This document shows positions 1 through 8,271 of a stretch of DNA of 64,000 bases, piece by piece. Both the position numbers and the translations under genes were made by a program. The DNA lies in contig DATIDV010000010.1 of assembly GCA_035456105.1 (NCBI GenBank), positions 123,525-187,524 of the forward strand. Direction: 5' to 3'. Each line of letters opens with the position of its first letter. The first letter of the stretch is position 1. Source of the DNA: Viridibacterium sp035456105 (lineage in GTDB: Bacteria; Pseudomonadota; Gammaproteobacteria; Burkholderiales; Rhodocyclaceae). Under the pieces are notes generated by a model that worked only from the letters and a program-made list of their open reading frames with translations, searched no databases and had not been told where the DNA came from.

Positions 1-104
1 AGATTCACGTTTGAGGGGACGTAGCGGGCAGAGGAGCGCGATCATAGCGTGCTGTGGCCCTCTGCTGCCAAAGTGCAGGCATGCCGCCGACGCTGCAAAG
101 GGGC

Positions 105-133
105 TTGCAATTGAACGGGCTCTCCATTAAGAT
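105..133 (+). promoter_or_regulatory. Probable sigma70 promoter of rpsT
   Basis: A TTGCAA -35-like hexamer (105-110) is followed after exactly 17 bases by a TAAGAT -10-like hexamer (128-133), about 37 bases before the rpsT start. Each hexamer matches four of six consensus bases and the spacing is ideal. This is inference from sequence; no transcription start is known. Confidence 0.45.
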
Positions 134-169
134 CACCGGCTCTCGTTAAACCGAACCGGAATTATAGAT

Positions 170-442
170 ATGGCCAATACGGCACAGGCACGCAAACGCG
201 CGCGTCAAACGGTCAAGGCAAATGCGCACAACTCCAGTCTGCGCTCCCGTCTGCGCACAGCCATCAAGGCTGTCCGTAAAGCGGTCGATGCTGGCGACAA
301 GGCAGCTGCACAGCAAGTGTTTCAACAATCGATGAGCGTCATCGACAGCATTGCTGACAAGAAAATTATCCACAAGAACGCTGCTGCTCGTCACAAGAGC
401 CGCCTGTCCGCTGCCGTCAAGGCATTGGGCGCTGCTGCCTGA
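170..442 (+). CDS. rpsT: 30S ribosomal protein S20
   Basis: S20 is a primary 16S rRNA-binding protein of the small ribosomal subunit. The 90-residue product has the usual length and a typical S20 layout: it opens MANTAQARKRARQ, is rich in Lys, Arg and Ala throughout, and carries the C-terminal KNAAARHKSRL segment. It is predicted to be almost wholly helical. The gene stands alone, with a promoter-like pair of hexamers upstream and a strong intrinsic terminator 60 bases after the stop, so it is probably monocistronic as in most proteobacteria. The ATG at 170 gives exactly the family N terminus. Confidence 0.97.
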   Translation: MANTAQARKRARQTVKANAHNSSLRSRLRTAIKAVRKAVDAGDKAAAQQVFQQSMSVIDSIADKKIIHKNAAARHKSRLSAAVKALGAAA

Positions 443-502
443 GACTGATCAAGCTTCTTGTTGCCAGGTTGGCCCAGATTTTCTGAGCTGACCGGGCGCA
501 AT

Positions 503-532
503 AAAAAGGCGATGTTACTGCATCGCCTTTTT
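503..532 (+). terminator. Intrinsic terminator after rpsT
   Basis: A perfect inverted repeat, AAAAAGGCGATG / CATCGCCTTTTT, with a six-base loop and flanking A and T tracts. It lies about 60 bases after the rpsT stop. Because the A tract mirrors the T tract it could also stop leftward transcription from the DUF3579 gene that ends at 558. Confidence 0.85.
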
Positions 533-557
533 GCTTTTGTGTTTCGGGGTGGGCAGC

Positions 558-860
558 TCAGCTGCCGACAGATGCGCTGGCGATTTCTTCGGCGTATTCG
601 ACGGTGAGTTCGTTGTCTGCCGCGAAGTTCGTAAGGAATTTGTAGGCAAGCGGTTCCAGCTTGTAGAGGCGCGCGTCCACGATGACGCATTTGTCTCCAT
701 TCAGCGTGCTGGGGCGAACATAGGGAGAGAATTTCATCTTCCGGTCGGCACCGAACACCGACATGATCCCGCAGAGGCGATCGGCCCAATCGCTGGGGCG
801 AAAGATCTTGCCATCCGCTGTCCTGCCAATGATTGTGAAGCTGACAACTGTTGCAGACAT
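558..860 (-). CDS. DUF3579 family protein
   Basis: The product is a small soluble protein of about 100 residues with no signal peptide. It matches my recollection of DUF3579, a betaproteobacterial family of unknown function: a VVSFTIIGRTADGKIFRPSDWADRL N-terminal half (split here as VVSFTIIGRTADGK and IFRPSDWADRL), then a central KFSPYVRP stretch and a DARLY...LAYKFL segment near the C terminus. Family members often sit beside argF or rpsT, as here. I chose the ATG at 860; a TTG nine codons upstream (887) is also in frame, and neither has a clear ribosome-binding site. No catalytic motif is visible and no function is proposed. Confidence 0.75.
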   Translation of the reverse strand: MSATVVSFTIIGRTADGKIFRPSDWADRLCGIMSVFGADRKMKFSPYVRPSTLNGDKCVIVDARLYKLEPLAYKFLTNFAADNELTVEYAEEIASASVGS

Positions 861-1341
861 ATCAGTGTTGAGGTCGGGTTTGGCCAACTGGTGTGTCAGG
901 CTGCTTGCGCAGGTTTTACATCTGAATCAAAGCAAGTGTCATGCGCACTTGACGAATTCTGGTGAAGCTTCTTGCTGCAGGGTGGCAAATGACCCTCCAG
1001 GCATCGGTCAAATGTCTTGATATTACTGCGGCACTGCAACAGCGAAAGTTTAACAGAAAAGGCCCGGCGCCCTTGGGCGTGCCCTTGTTTGCGGGTGCAA
1101 TGCACGGCAAATTGATGCGGCCGGCTGGTGGCGGCCATGCCAATCCATTAAGATTGATAGCTCGGCAGCTTTCCAAGGCTGCCGTTGTGTTTTGAAAATG
1201 CCCGGAAATGGGGCGGTGAGGGGTAACGAATGTCACCGCTACCGACGGGCGAAGCGCCGCGAGGCAAACAGAAGCTAACGATGATGCGAGGCCCTGCGCC
1301 GTTCCTTGGTTGCAATAAGGAATGAAGCGCAGATTGCACCC
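861..1341. other. Intergenic region between the DUF3579 gene and argF
   Basis: About 480 bases separate these divergent genes. I see no convincing coding frame; the open frames here lack ribosome-binding sites and protein-like composition. The one recognisable element is a terminator-like hairpin at 1163-1193 on the plus strand, so the region may hold a short RNA or an argF leader in addition to the two promoters. Confidence 0.5.
1163..1193 (+). terminator. Terminator-like hairpin upstream of argF
   Basis: A 7-bp stem, CGGCAGC / GCTGCCG, with an eight-base loop is followed by TTGTGTTTT. No protein gene precedes it on this strand. It could end a small RNA or act as a leader (attenuator) hairpin before argF, whose start lies about 150 bases downstream. 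The T tract is imperfect, so strength is uncertain. Confidence 0.35.
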
Positions 1342-2274
1342 ATGAATACACCGCTAAAGCACTACCTGCAGTTCAAGGATTTCAGTCGCGACGAGTACGA
1401 CCATCTCTTCGCACGCACGCGCTGGATCAAGGAAAAGTTCAAGCGTTACGAGCCTTACCACCCGCTGTTTGATCGCACGCTGGTGATGATCTTCGAGAAG
1501 GCCAGTACGCGCACGCGCCTGTCGTTCGAAGCCGGCATGTTCCAGCTCGGCGGCTCGGCCATCTACCTGAATACACGCGACTCCCAGCTCGGCCGTGGTG
1601 AGCCCGTCGAGGACGCGGCGCAAGTCATCTCGCGCATGTCAGACGTGGTGATGATCCGCACCTTCGAGCAGGACATCGTGGAGCGCTTTGCACGTAATTC
1701 GCGTGTGCCGGTCATCAATGGTCTGACCAATGAATACCATCCGTGTCAGATTCTTGCGGACATCTATACCTACATCGAACGTTTCGGTTCGATCCAGGGC
1801 AAGACGGTGGCGTGGATCGGCGATTCGAACAACGTCTGCAACACCTGGCTGCAGGCGGCTGAGGTGCTGGACTTCAATGTTCATGTCGCGACGCCGAAGG
1901 GTTATGAGGTCGAGCCCGAGCGCGCCAATCTGTATGGCACCGGACATTTCGAACAATTCGAAGACCCCATGGAAGCTGCCAAGGGTGCGGACCTGATCAC
2001 AACCGACGTGTGGACCTCGATGGGCTTCGAGGCAGAGAACGAAGAGCGCTTGCGCGACTTCGCCGACTTCCAGGTGGACGAAGAGATGATGGCGGTGGCC
2101 GGCAAGGACGCTGTGTTCATGCATTGCCTGCCTGCGCATCGCGGCGAGGAAGTCAGCGCGGGTGTGATCGATGGCCCGCAGAGCGTGGTGTGGGATGAGG
2201 CAGAGAACCGTCTGCACGTACAGAAGGCTCTGCTGGAGTATCTGTTGATTGGGCGTGTGAATCCGGATCAGTGA
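1342..2274 (+). CDS. argF: Ornithine carbamoyltransferase
   Basis: The enzyme condenses ornithine and carbamoyl phosphate to citrulline in the cytoplasm, the sixth step of arginine synthesis. The 310-residue product has the family signatures in order: the carbamoyl-phosphate loop STRTRLSFE (about residues 49-57), the HPCQILAD motif (about 131-138), a WIGDSNNV ornithine-domain motif, and the C-terminal HCLPAHRGEEV with the active-site Cys. I chose the ATG at 1342 (MNTPLKHYLQF), which matches the known N terminus; a TTG twelve codons earlier is in frame but unlikely. A terminator follows directly, so it appears to be a single-gene transcript. Confidence 0.96.
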   Translation: MNTPLKHYLQFKDFSRDEYDHLFARTRWIKEKFKRYEPYHPLFDRTLVMIFEKASTRTRLSFEAGMFQLGGSAIYLNTRDSQLGRGEPVEDAAQVISRMSDVVMIRTFEQDIVERFARNSRVPVINGLTNEYHPCQILADIYTYIERFGSIQGKTVAWIGDSNNVCNTWLQAAEVLDFNVHVATPKGYEVEPERANLYGTGHFEQFEDPMEAAKGADLITTDVWTSMGFEAENEERLRDFADFQVDEEMMAVAGKDAVFMHCLPAHRGEEVSAGVIDGPQSVVWDEAENRLHVQKALLEYLLIGRVNPDQ

Positions 2275-2297
2275 TTCCCGTGTTTGCTACAAACCGG

Positions 2298-2333
2298 AAA
2301 ATGCCGTTCAGGTTTCGTCTGAACGGCATTTTT
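2298..2333 (+). terminator. Intrinsic terminator after argF
   Basis: AAAATGCCGTTCAG pairs perfectly with CTGAACGGCATTTT around a seven-base loop, starting about 24 bases after the argF stop. T and A tracts flank both sides, so it probably also terminates the convergent HAD-like gene whose stop lies at 2339. Confidence 0.88.
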
Positions 2334-2338
2334 CATTT

Positions 2339-3022
2339 CTAGTCCGCCGAAAACAGCCATGTCTTTGGAAAATGCTCAAAGCTTTCGATTACGGCCGTTA
2401 CGCCTTCGCAGGCAGCAAGCCGAGCATGGCTGGTGCGCGGGCCGAGGGCGACAATGTGGCCAATACCTGCGGCCTGTGCCGACCTGAAGCCTGCGATGGC
2501 GTCTTCGACCACGATGCATTCGCGGGGCGGCAGACCTAGATTGACGGCCGCGCGGGCATACATGTCCGGCGCAGGCTTTCCCGGGAAACTGCCATCGTCA
2601 TAAACGATGAGGTCTGTATCGAACCATCGTTCCAGTTCCAGTTCACGGATGAAAAAATCCAGATTGGTGCGTTCTGACGCGGTGGCGATGGTGTGGGGAA
2701 TGTCGTGCATCACCAGAAAGTCCAGCAGCTCGGTGGTGCCGGGAGAGAGCGTGAACACCTCCGGCTGTTCCAGGCACAGGCGGCGATAGAACGACTCCTT
2801 GGCCTGGGTCAGTGCGTGCAACTCCTCGCCTTCCACTACTCGTCCGGTCAGGTGGCCGAGAATGTGTGAGTTGGTGCGGCCGTGCACATGCTGCAGGAAT
2901 TCATCCGGCGTGAATTCGCTGCCTCGCAATTCGCGCGCCGAGTGCTGCCAGGCCAGCTCGTGCAGATGCGCGTCCCACAACAACACGCCATTGAAATCGA
3001 AAATGATGCCCTTGAATGTCAT
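2339..3022 (-). CDS. HAD-superfamily hydrolase, beta-phosphoglucomutase-like
   Basis: This 227-residue soluble protein has the HAD Rossmann core with a helical cap inserted after motif I, as in beta-phosphoglucomutase and related phosphatases. Motif I is DFNGVL (residues 9-14), motif II ATASE (about 113-117), the lysine of motif III is in GKPAPDMY, and motif IV is VVEDAIAGFRSA. The usual motif I is DxDGV: the nucleophile Asp is present but the second Asp, the general acid/base, is Asn. The protein may be a phosphatase of altered mechanism or a non-phosphatase HAD protein. Substrate unknown. It converges with argF and shares its terminator. Confidence 0.8.
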   Translation of the reverse strand: MTFKGIIFDFNGVLLWDAHLHELAWQHSARELRGSEFTPDEFLQHVHGRTNSHILGHLTGRVVEGEELHALTQAKESFYRRLCLEQPEVFTLSPGTTELLDFLVMHDIPHTIATASERTNLDFFIRELELERWFDTDLIVYDDGSFPGKPAPDMYARAAVNLGLPPRECIVVEDAIAGFRSAQAAGIGHIVALGPRTSHARLAACEGVTAVIESFEHFPKTWLFSAD

Positions 3023-3188
3023 GTTGCGTATCCCTCAAACGGCTGGCGGTAAATAGCGGCTACGGCAGGACCAGCGCACGAAGTACCATGATATCAGCGC
3101 CCGCAGGCGGAAGCGGGTGGTCGATAGGCGTGCGAATTCATGCAGGATGAATTTCAGGTGGACCGGGCCGGGTTGGTGACGTGACTAG
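3023..3188. other. Intergenic spacer with no recognised gene
   Basis: This stretch is upstream of the HAD-like gene and probably holds its promoter. A short imperfect hairpin (GAATTCAT...ATGAATTT) lies at about 3132-3152; nothing else stands out. Confidence 0.4.
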
Positions 3189-3323
3189 CTATTTTCGCGT
3201 CGAGGGGAAGATCATCTTCACTGCCAGCGCGGTTGTCGCAACCAGGGTGGAGACGACGCTGGGCACCCAGCATATCGGTTGATTCGACTCCGCCGCGATC
3301 ATGATCACGCCCGTGGTCAGCAT
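3189..3323 (-). CDS. Possible 44-residue two-helix membrane peptide
   Basis: An open frame directly downstream of the TrhA-like gene encodes MLTTGVIMIAAES, then a Cys-Trp-Val stretch, and VVSTLVATTALAVKMIF, which reads as two short transmembrane helices with a basic tail (PSTRK). The same frame stays open upstream to the end of the TrhA-like gene with further hydrophobic residues, but contains no other start codon. It could be a genuine small membrane protein or the tail of a lost gene. I recognise no family and see no strong ribosome-binding site. Confidence 0.25.
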   Translation of the reverse strand: MLTTGVIMIAAESNQPICWVPSVVSTLVATTALAVKMIFPSTRK

Positions 3324-3425
3324 GATCTGGGTGACGAGGGTAAGGAACCCGCGGCCCGGTTTTGTGGCGCGTACTGCAGGTAATAACTGTTGACCGGCAG
3401 TGCGGGAATGACAGGGAAGGAACCC

Positions 3426-4082
3426 CTAGGCCGAGTACCAGAGCACCGCGAAGAAGTGGCAGGCGGTTCCCGCGGCGACGAACAGGTGCCAGACAAAATG
3501 GGTAAAGCGCACGCGCTCATCCAGTACGAAGAAGATGACGCCCAGTGTGTAGGCCATGCCGCCGGCCACCAGCCAGCCCAGGCCCCATGCAGGCATCAAC
3601 TGCCACATCGGCTTGGCCGCAATGACCACCAGCCAGCCCATGGCCAGGTACAGCGCGGTGGATAGGCGTGGATAGCGGATGCCACCGAATGACTTCAGCG
3701 CGACGCCGGCTGCTGCCAGTCCCCAGACCAGGCCGAAGAGGGTCCAGCCCCAAGGTCCGTGCAGTACGCCTAGCGTGAAGGGCGTGTAGGTACCCGCGAT
3801 GAGCAGGTAGATCGCGCCGTGGTCGAGGATCTGGAAGAGCCGCTTGGCGCGGTTCTGCGGCAGCAGGTGGTAGATCGTGGACGACAGATAAAGCAGCACC
3901 ATCGTCGCCGCGAAAATGCTGGCACCGACCACGCCTGCGGCACTGCCACGTTCTACGGCTGCGATAATCAGGATCGGCGTGCCGGCCACGGCCAGTAGCA
4001 GGGCGATACCGTGGCTGATGCTGTTGGCAATCTCTTCGCCAAGCGATTGCGGGCGATCCTGAAAAGCGAGCGCTGCCGTCAT
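3426..4082 (-). CDS. trhA: TrhA / hemolysin III family (PAQR-type) membrane protein
   Basis: The 218-residue protein has about seven hydrophobic segments and the conserved residues of the bacterial PAQR/hemolysin III family: an early SISHGIALL histidine, STIYHLLP in the second helix, DHGAIYLLIAGTYTPF, and the C-terminal HFVWHLFVAAGTACHFF. These Asp and His residues form the presumed metal site. In bacteria the family is linked to membrane energetics and fluidity homeostasis rather than true haemolysis. The ATG at 4082 is preceded by GAGGA at the right distance; an upstream in-frame start at 4148 is less likely. Confidence 0.85.
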   Translation of the reverse strand: MTAALAFQDRPQSLGEEIANSISHGIALLLAVAGTPILIIAAVERGSAAGVVGASIFAATMVLLYLSSTIYHLLPQNRAKRLFQILDHGAIYLLIAGTYTPFTLGVLHGPWGWTLFGLVWGLAAAGVALKSFGGIRYPRLSTALYLAMGWLVVIAAKPMWQLMPAWGLGWLVAGGMAYTLGVIFFVLDERVRFTHFVWHLFVAAGTACHFFAVLWYSA

Positions 4083-4279
4083 GGTTACATCCTCAGTCTC
4101 AAGCGAGCAGCCCATGCTACCCCTCAGATGCGGTGAAGTCCGGCGCACGGCAATGGTTTTTGCCGTAGATCAAGTTTATGGCTGCCGCACCGTGCTTTCC
4201 GGTGCCGCTTCCTATGCTTCCTGCAGAGGAGTCGTACGTGAAATCCGGGAATGCAGCCCCCAACGAACTGACATGGCAT

Positions 4280-4421
4280 CTGCTGACGGCCGAGGTGGCG
4301 CAGCTCAAGCTTGACGGAGCACTACTTACCGGTGAGGCCGTGCCCGCAGAAAAGTCGGGAGTGACATCAAGTGGTGAGCAGGTCGCTCGGTGATCGGCGC
4401 ACGGCCTTCAAGGGCACCACG
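4280..4421 (+). pseudogene. Remnant of a P-type cation-transport ATPase (actuator domain)
   Basis: One plus-strand frame encodes LDGALLTGEAVPAEKSG (4310-4360), the A-domain TGE loop of P-type ATPases, where the Glu drives dephosphorylation. Twenty-five bases later a different frame encodes SLGDRRTAFKGTT (4383-4421), which corresponds to the next conserved block of the same family (LGDRR..AF.GT). The two blocks are in the correct order and spacing but out of frame. The preceding HLLTAEVAQLK also fits the family. The phosphorylation motif DKTGT and the membrane segments are absent, so only a short, frameshifted relic survives. Confidence 0.7.
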
Positions 4422-4548
4422 CGCTGCCGACAGCGTTGTTGCATCGGGCTTTCGGCGCTGATTTTCGGGGTCGTTGAGTGCGAAAAATTGCGCGTGCGGC
4501 GCCGCTGGCACTACAGACCAAAGCCCACTGCGCTTGTGCGCAAGATGC

Positions 4549-4974
4549 CTACTTGACGATGGTGACCGGCACTTTCGCCAGGTGCAGCACCTTGGTCGTA
4601 ATGGAACCCAGCAGCATGCCCACCACGGAGCCGTGACCGCGTCCGCCCAGCACGATGCTGTGACATCGTTTCTCCTCGGCGAGCCGCGCAATCGTTTCAG
4701 CAATGTGACCGATCTCGACGCATGCTTCATAGCTCACGCCAGCCGTGTCCAGCAGCCCTTTAGCCTTGCTCAGTGCCTTCTCGCCTTCTGCGCGGTAGTA
4801 GGCGGCGATGGCCTCCTGACTCACGAACATTCTGACCTCGCCGGACACGATGGGGGGCTGAACGTAGAGCACGAACAAGGCTGCTGGCTGACCACGCCCG
4901 ATTTGTTCGATCATGAACCGCACCGCGCGCAGTGAGACTTCAGAGCCGTCGACTGGAATGAGGACGTTTTCCAC
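4549..4974 (-). CDS. Universal stress protein, UspA family
   Basis: A single-domain 141-residue USP. It starts with the beta strand NVLIPVDGSE, whose Asp contacts nucleotide in ATP-binding members, and ends with SIVLGGRGHGSVVGMLLGSITTKVL, matching the GxxGx9G(S/T) phosphate-binding loop, followed by VPVTIV. It is therefore likely an ATP-binding cytoplasmic USP. I chose the GTG at 4974 because AAAGGAG lies seven bases upstream and the product then starts VENVLIPVDG as expected; no ATG fits. Its exact stress role cannot be read from sequence. Confidence 0.9.
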   Translation of the reverse strand: MENVLIPVDGSEVSLRAVRFMIEQIGRGQPAALFVLYVQPPIVSGEVRMFVSQEAIAAYYRAEGEKALSKAKGLLDTAGVSYEACVEIGHIAETIARLAEEKRCHSIVLGGRGHGSVVGMLLGSITTKVLHLAKVPVTIVK

Positions 4975-5149
4975 GACATTCTCCTTTGGCTGTTTTGCGC
5001 ATAGAGTCGGAGCGCGCGAACGCATGCATACCCCCCAGATTCATTATGGGTTTCCGCGCATGGCTTTACCTTGTTTCCGTACAAATCCGTGGCCGTCCCG
5101 TGACTCGGGGCGTCCAGCTTCAAGTCACTGCCATGCCTGGGAACAGACC

Positions 5150-7042
5150 CTAAGGTTGGGCGCGCAGTAGTGCACCGTACTCTGCGAGGAAGCGCTCGAA
5201 GACCAGATGTGCGCCGTGCGCGCTCAGGTGGCCCTGATCGATGTGAAGCAGTCCGTCGGCGTCGCGGAATCTGCAGCTATTGCCCTTGCATAGCTGGCGA
5301 TAAGGCGAGAAATAGCTCGCGTTGGCTTTGACTGCGTCTTCGATGTCCGTATCGAAGGTGTCGTCGAATTCGATTTTGTATTCCGTGAGATTGTTCTTGC
5401 CGAACTTCCAGTCGCGGTAGGCAATCTGCGGCACGCGTGTGTGATACACGGGTGATGCGCCGATCATGTAAACCGTCAGGCCGTGCGTCTTGAGCCACTG
5501 CGTGACCTGCTGGATGTTCCGCAGGAAATCCGGAGTCCGGGAGTAGGACCACCAGTTGCCCGAGATCATTACGGTATCGAATTGGCCGCTTTCGAGCATC
5601 TTGAGCACGGCCTGGTTGAACGCGTTGCAGTTGCGATCGTAGTACTGCAGATAGGGCGGGCAGCCTGTGTGCGTCAGGTAGGTGACGTTGAGACTGTTGA
5701 ACGCCGGATTCGATCTGATTTCGCCGACATAGTGATTGGCATAGCTGTCGCCCCACAGCAGTACGCGCCTTGTGCCAGGTTTGTCGTTGGTCTTCAGGCG
5801 GCACCTGGCGAGATCGGGGATGGCTTCTGCCCCCTCTGCATCGTTGAAGAAGCATGGCGCGTCTTTCTGGACTGCCGTATCTTTCTGCAGCGAATCGAGC
5901 ATGGCGGAGGTCTGCGGGTCGGGGAAGCCATCGTGCGAAATGGTGAGGCTGGCAGGCACGATCACCGTGGCGAACATTAGAACCGCCAGACCCAGATCGC
6001 GGCGAGGGCGGGCCGTCTTGATGGCTTTGCGAAATGGCGTTTCAACCAGCCGGTAGCTCAGTGTGGCGGCCAGAAATATCGCGACAAGCAGGCCTGCGGT
6101 TTCGGTGCCGGAAAGCGGTCGCATGACGTAGTACTTGTAGAAAACAAGTATCGGCCAATGCCAGAGATAGAGAGAGTAAGAAATCCTGCCGATCCACGCG
6201 GCGACGGGATTGCCCAGCCACGCCGTCGCTGGATTCGCCACCCCGCCAAAATAAAGCAGCAGCGCGGCCCCGGCGCAGGGAATCAGCGCCAGTGCGCCTG
6301 GAAATGCCAACGTGGTATTGAAGCCGGCGATGGCGCCGAAGCAGAGCAGCAAGCCGGTCAGGCACAGGGCGAACGCCTTGCGCGGTGCGACACTTGCTGC
6401 GGGCAGCAAAGCAAACAAGGCGCCGAGACACAGCTCGAAGGCTCGCGACACAGGCAGGTAAAACGCTGCGCTGGGCTTGTGCTCGGTGAGCAGCATGCTG
6501 CCAGCAAGAGAGGCTGCGATGACTACCATCAGCAGCGCTGGCAGATGTTTTCGCAGGTAGCGATGGGCGAGTAGCAGAAAGATCGGGAAGAGGATGTAGT
6601 ACTGCTCCTCGACCGATAGCGACCAGGTGTGCAGCAGTGGCGTTTCGTCGGCCCCGCCGTCGAAGTAGCCCAGGTGCTTCCAGAAAAACACGTTCGACAC
6701 GGAGGCCGTTGCGGCAATGGCAGACCAGGACAGAGCGACGCGTTCCTGGGTGAGCATCAGATAGCCCGCGATGGGCATGCAGACCAGCAGGACGACCCAC
6801 AATGCCGGGAAGATCCGTCTGAATCTGCGCTGATAGAAGCGCGCGAACGAAAAGCTGCCCTGATCCATCTCGCGGACGATGATGGCCGTGATCAGGAAGC
6901 CGGATATCACGAAGAAGATGTCAACGCCGACGAAACCGCCTGGCAGCCATGTAGCCCCGAAGTGAAACAGCATGACGGAGAGCACCGCGAGCGCGCGGAG
7001 CCCGTCAATGTCTGGCCGGTATTTGAGGTCCTGGGTCGGCAT
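5150..7042 (-). CDS. Membrane O-acyltransferase (acyltransferase 3) with C-terminal SGNH domain
   Basis: This 630-residue OafA/YrhL-type protein probably transfers acyl (often acetyl) groups to a cell-surface polysaccharide. The N-terminal part (about 1-370) has roughly ten transmembrane helices and begins YRPDIDGLRALAVLSVMLFHF, with FVGVDIFFVISGFLI and the RRFRRIFPA motif. The C-terminal periplasmic part is an SGNH hydrolase-like domain: VLLWGDSYANHY holds the catalytic Ser and DQGHLSAHGAHLV the Asp/His pair. No glycan-synthesis genes lie nearby, so the acceptor is unknown. It stands alone between the USP and DMT genes. The ATG at 7042 gives the standard N terminus. Confidence 0.88.
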   Translation of the reverse strand: MPTQDLKYRPDIDGLRALAVLSVMLFHFGATWLPGGFVGVDIFFVISGFLITAIIVREMDQGSFSFARFYQRRFRRIFPALWVVLLVCMPIAGYLMLTQERVALSWSAIAATASVSNVFFWKHLGYFDGGADETPLLHTWSLSVEEQYYILFPIFLLLAHRYLRKHLPALLMVVIAASLAGSMLLTEHKPSAAFYLPVSRAFELCLGALFALLPAASVAPRKAFALCLTGLLLCFGAIAGFNTTLAFPGALALIPCAGAALLLYFGGVANPATAWLGNPVAAWIGRISYSLYLWHWPILVFYKYYVMRPLSGTETAGLLVAIFLAATLSYRLVETPFRKAIKTARPRRDLGLAVLMFATVIVPASLTISHDGFPDPQTSAMLDSLQKDTAVQKDAPCFFNDAEGAEAIPDLARCRLKTNDKPGTRRVLLWGDSYANHYVGEIRSNPAFNSLNVTYLTHTGCPPYLQYYDRNCNAFNQAVLKMLESGQFDTVMISGNWWSYSRTPDFLRNIQQVTQWLKTHGLTVYMIGASPVYHTRVPQIAYRDWKFGKNNLTEYKIEFDDTFDTDIEDAVKANASYFSPYRQLCKGNSCRFRDADGLLHIDQGHLSAHGAHLVFERFLAEYGALLRAQP

Positions 7043-7151
7043 GCGGGCGGGCTGTTCCTGTCGTCTGGCGGAGGGGGAGCGCTGTCAGTTTAACCGCGCA
7101 CCCGTTCGCTGCCGTCACGACATGTGGGCATGTCGCCCAGAGGCGCAGACC

Positions 7152-8060
7152 CTAGCGCGACAGAACCAGCGCTGTGCCGAGCACCGTCAGCGCCGCACCC
7201 AGCCAGGCGCCGCGCGCCGGTGGGCGGCGCAGGTAGAGCCATAACAGCAGAAGCACAATGATCGGCGTGATGGATGACAGGATTGCGACCGTGCCGACGT
7301 TGCCATGCCGCAGCGCGAGCAGCAGCAAGGTCATGCCCACCGCCATGCCGACGAAGCCACTGCCCGCCGTCTGGGCGAGGATGCGCCGGGTGAGGGGCTG
7401 ACGTGCTTTGGCGGCACTGAAGCCACTCCACAGCAGGATGAAATGTGCAGCGCAGGCGACCGACACGCGGATGGCTGAGGCGGTGATCGGGTCCATGCCC
7501 TCGGCCATTACCGGCTTGGCGATCACGTTGCCCAGCGACATGCACAGCGCTGACGTCACCCCGAAGGCAATACCGCTGCCGACGTGGCCGCGATCGATCT
7601 CCCAGCCATGGTCCTCGTCCTTGCGGCGGCCAAGCAGGATGGCTGTCATCACGCCCGCAATGGTCAGGGCTGCGCCGAAAATTGCCTGCGGCGTCATGCG
7701 TTCGGCGAAGACTGCAAAGCCGAGCAGGGCGCTCCACAGGGCGTGGGTAGCAAACAGCACGCCGGTGCGGCGCGGGCCGAGGCGGTTCATTGCCGCAAAC
7801 AGCGCGGTATCACCGATGAAGATGCCGATCAGGCCACTCAGCGCCATGACTGAGTAGTGAGTGCTCCAATGAGGCATCGAGAATGCTTGCGAGCCGTGTA
7901 GGACCAGCACCGCGGCCCATAACATCAGACACACGCTGAGCATGCGCCAGCGGTTGTAGGCGAAGGCGCCGAGATGACGTGAGGGTGAAACGGACAGCAT
8001 GCTGCCGACGGCCCAGCAGGTGGCTGCGGCCATGGCGAACAGATCGTAGGGAGCAAGCAT
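7152..8060 (-). CDS. DMT-superfamily permease (EamA family)
   Basis: The product of about 302 residues has ten predicted transmembrane helices in two repeated EamA halves of five, the second starting near the GHVGSGIAFGVTSALCMSLGN segment. Family members export metabolites such as amino acids or purines, but the substrate cannot be inferred here. Polar loops between halves (RRKDEDHGWEIDRG) are short. The start is uncertain: ATG at 8060 or GTG at 8075, neither with a clear ribosome-binding site. Neighbours give no functional clue. Confidence 0.82.
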   Translation of the reverse strand: MLAPYDLFAMAAATCWAVGSMLSVSPSRHLGAFAYNRWRMLSVCLMLWAAVLVLHGSQAFSMPHWSTHYSVMALSGLIGIFIGDTALFAAMNRLGPRRTGVLFATHALWSALLGFAVFAERMTPQAIFGAALTIAGVMTAILLGRRKDEDHGWEIDRGHVGSGIAFGVTSALCMSLGNVIAKPVMAEGMDPITASAIRVSVACAAHFILLWSGFSAAKARQPLTRRILAQTAGSGFVGMAVGMTLLLLALRHGNVGTVAILSSITPIIVLLLLWLYLRRPPARGAWLGAALTVLGTALVLSR

Positions 8061-8271
8061 CAAGATGTCATGCACTCGGAGGCGCGTGGTATGCGACCCG
8101 GCATGCTATCCGGATTCGCTTGCGTGAAGGCGCGTTGCGGTTTGTGCGGGATGCTGATGAACAAAGGCGGGCCGGAAGTCTACTAACTCGTTGTCGAGAG
8201 CGATATAGCGCGTTCCGCAATGTATGGCCCTATGCGGTGTTCGCCTACCGGGTGAAACAAAGCGCCAGGCA

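Noticed and set aside
3395..3420. GCGGGAATGACAG sequence resembling half of a REP element
   Set aside because: Only one arm is present and it lacks the matching partner; could be chance.
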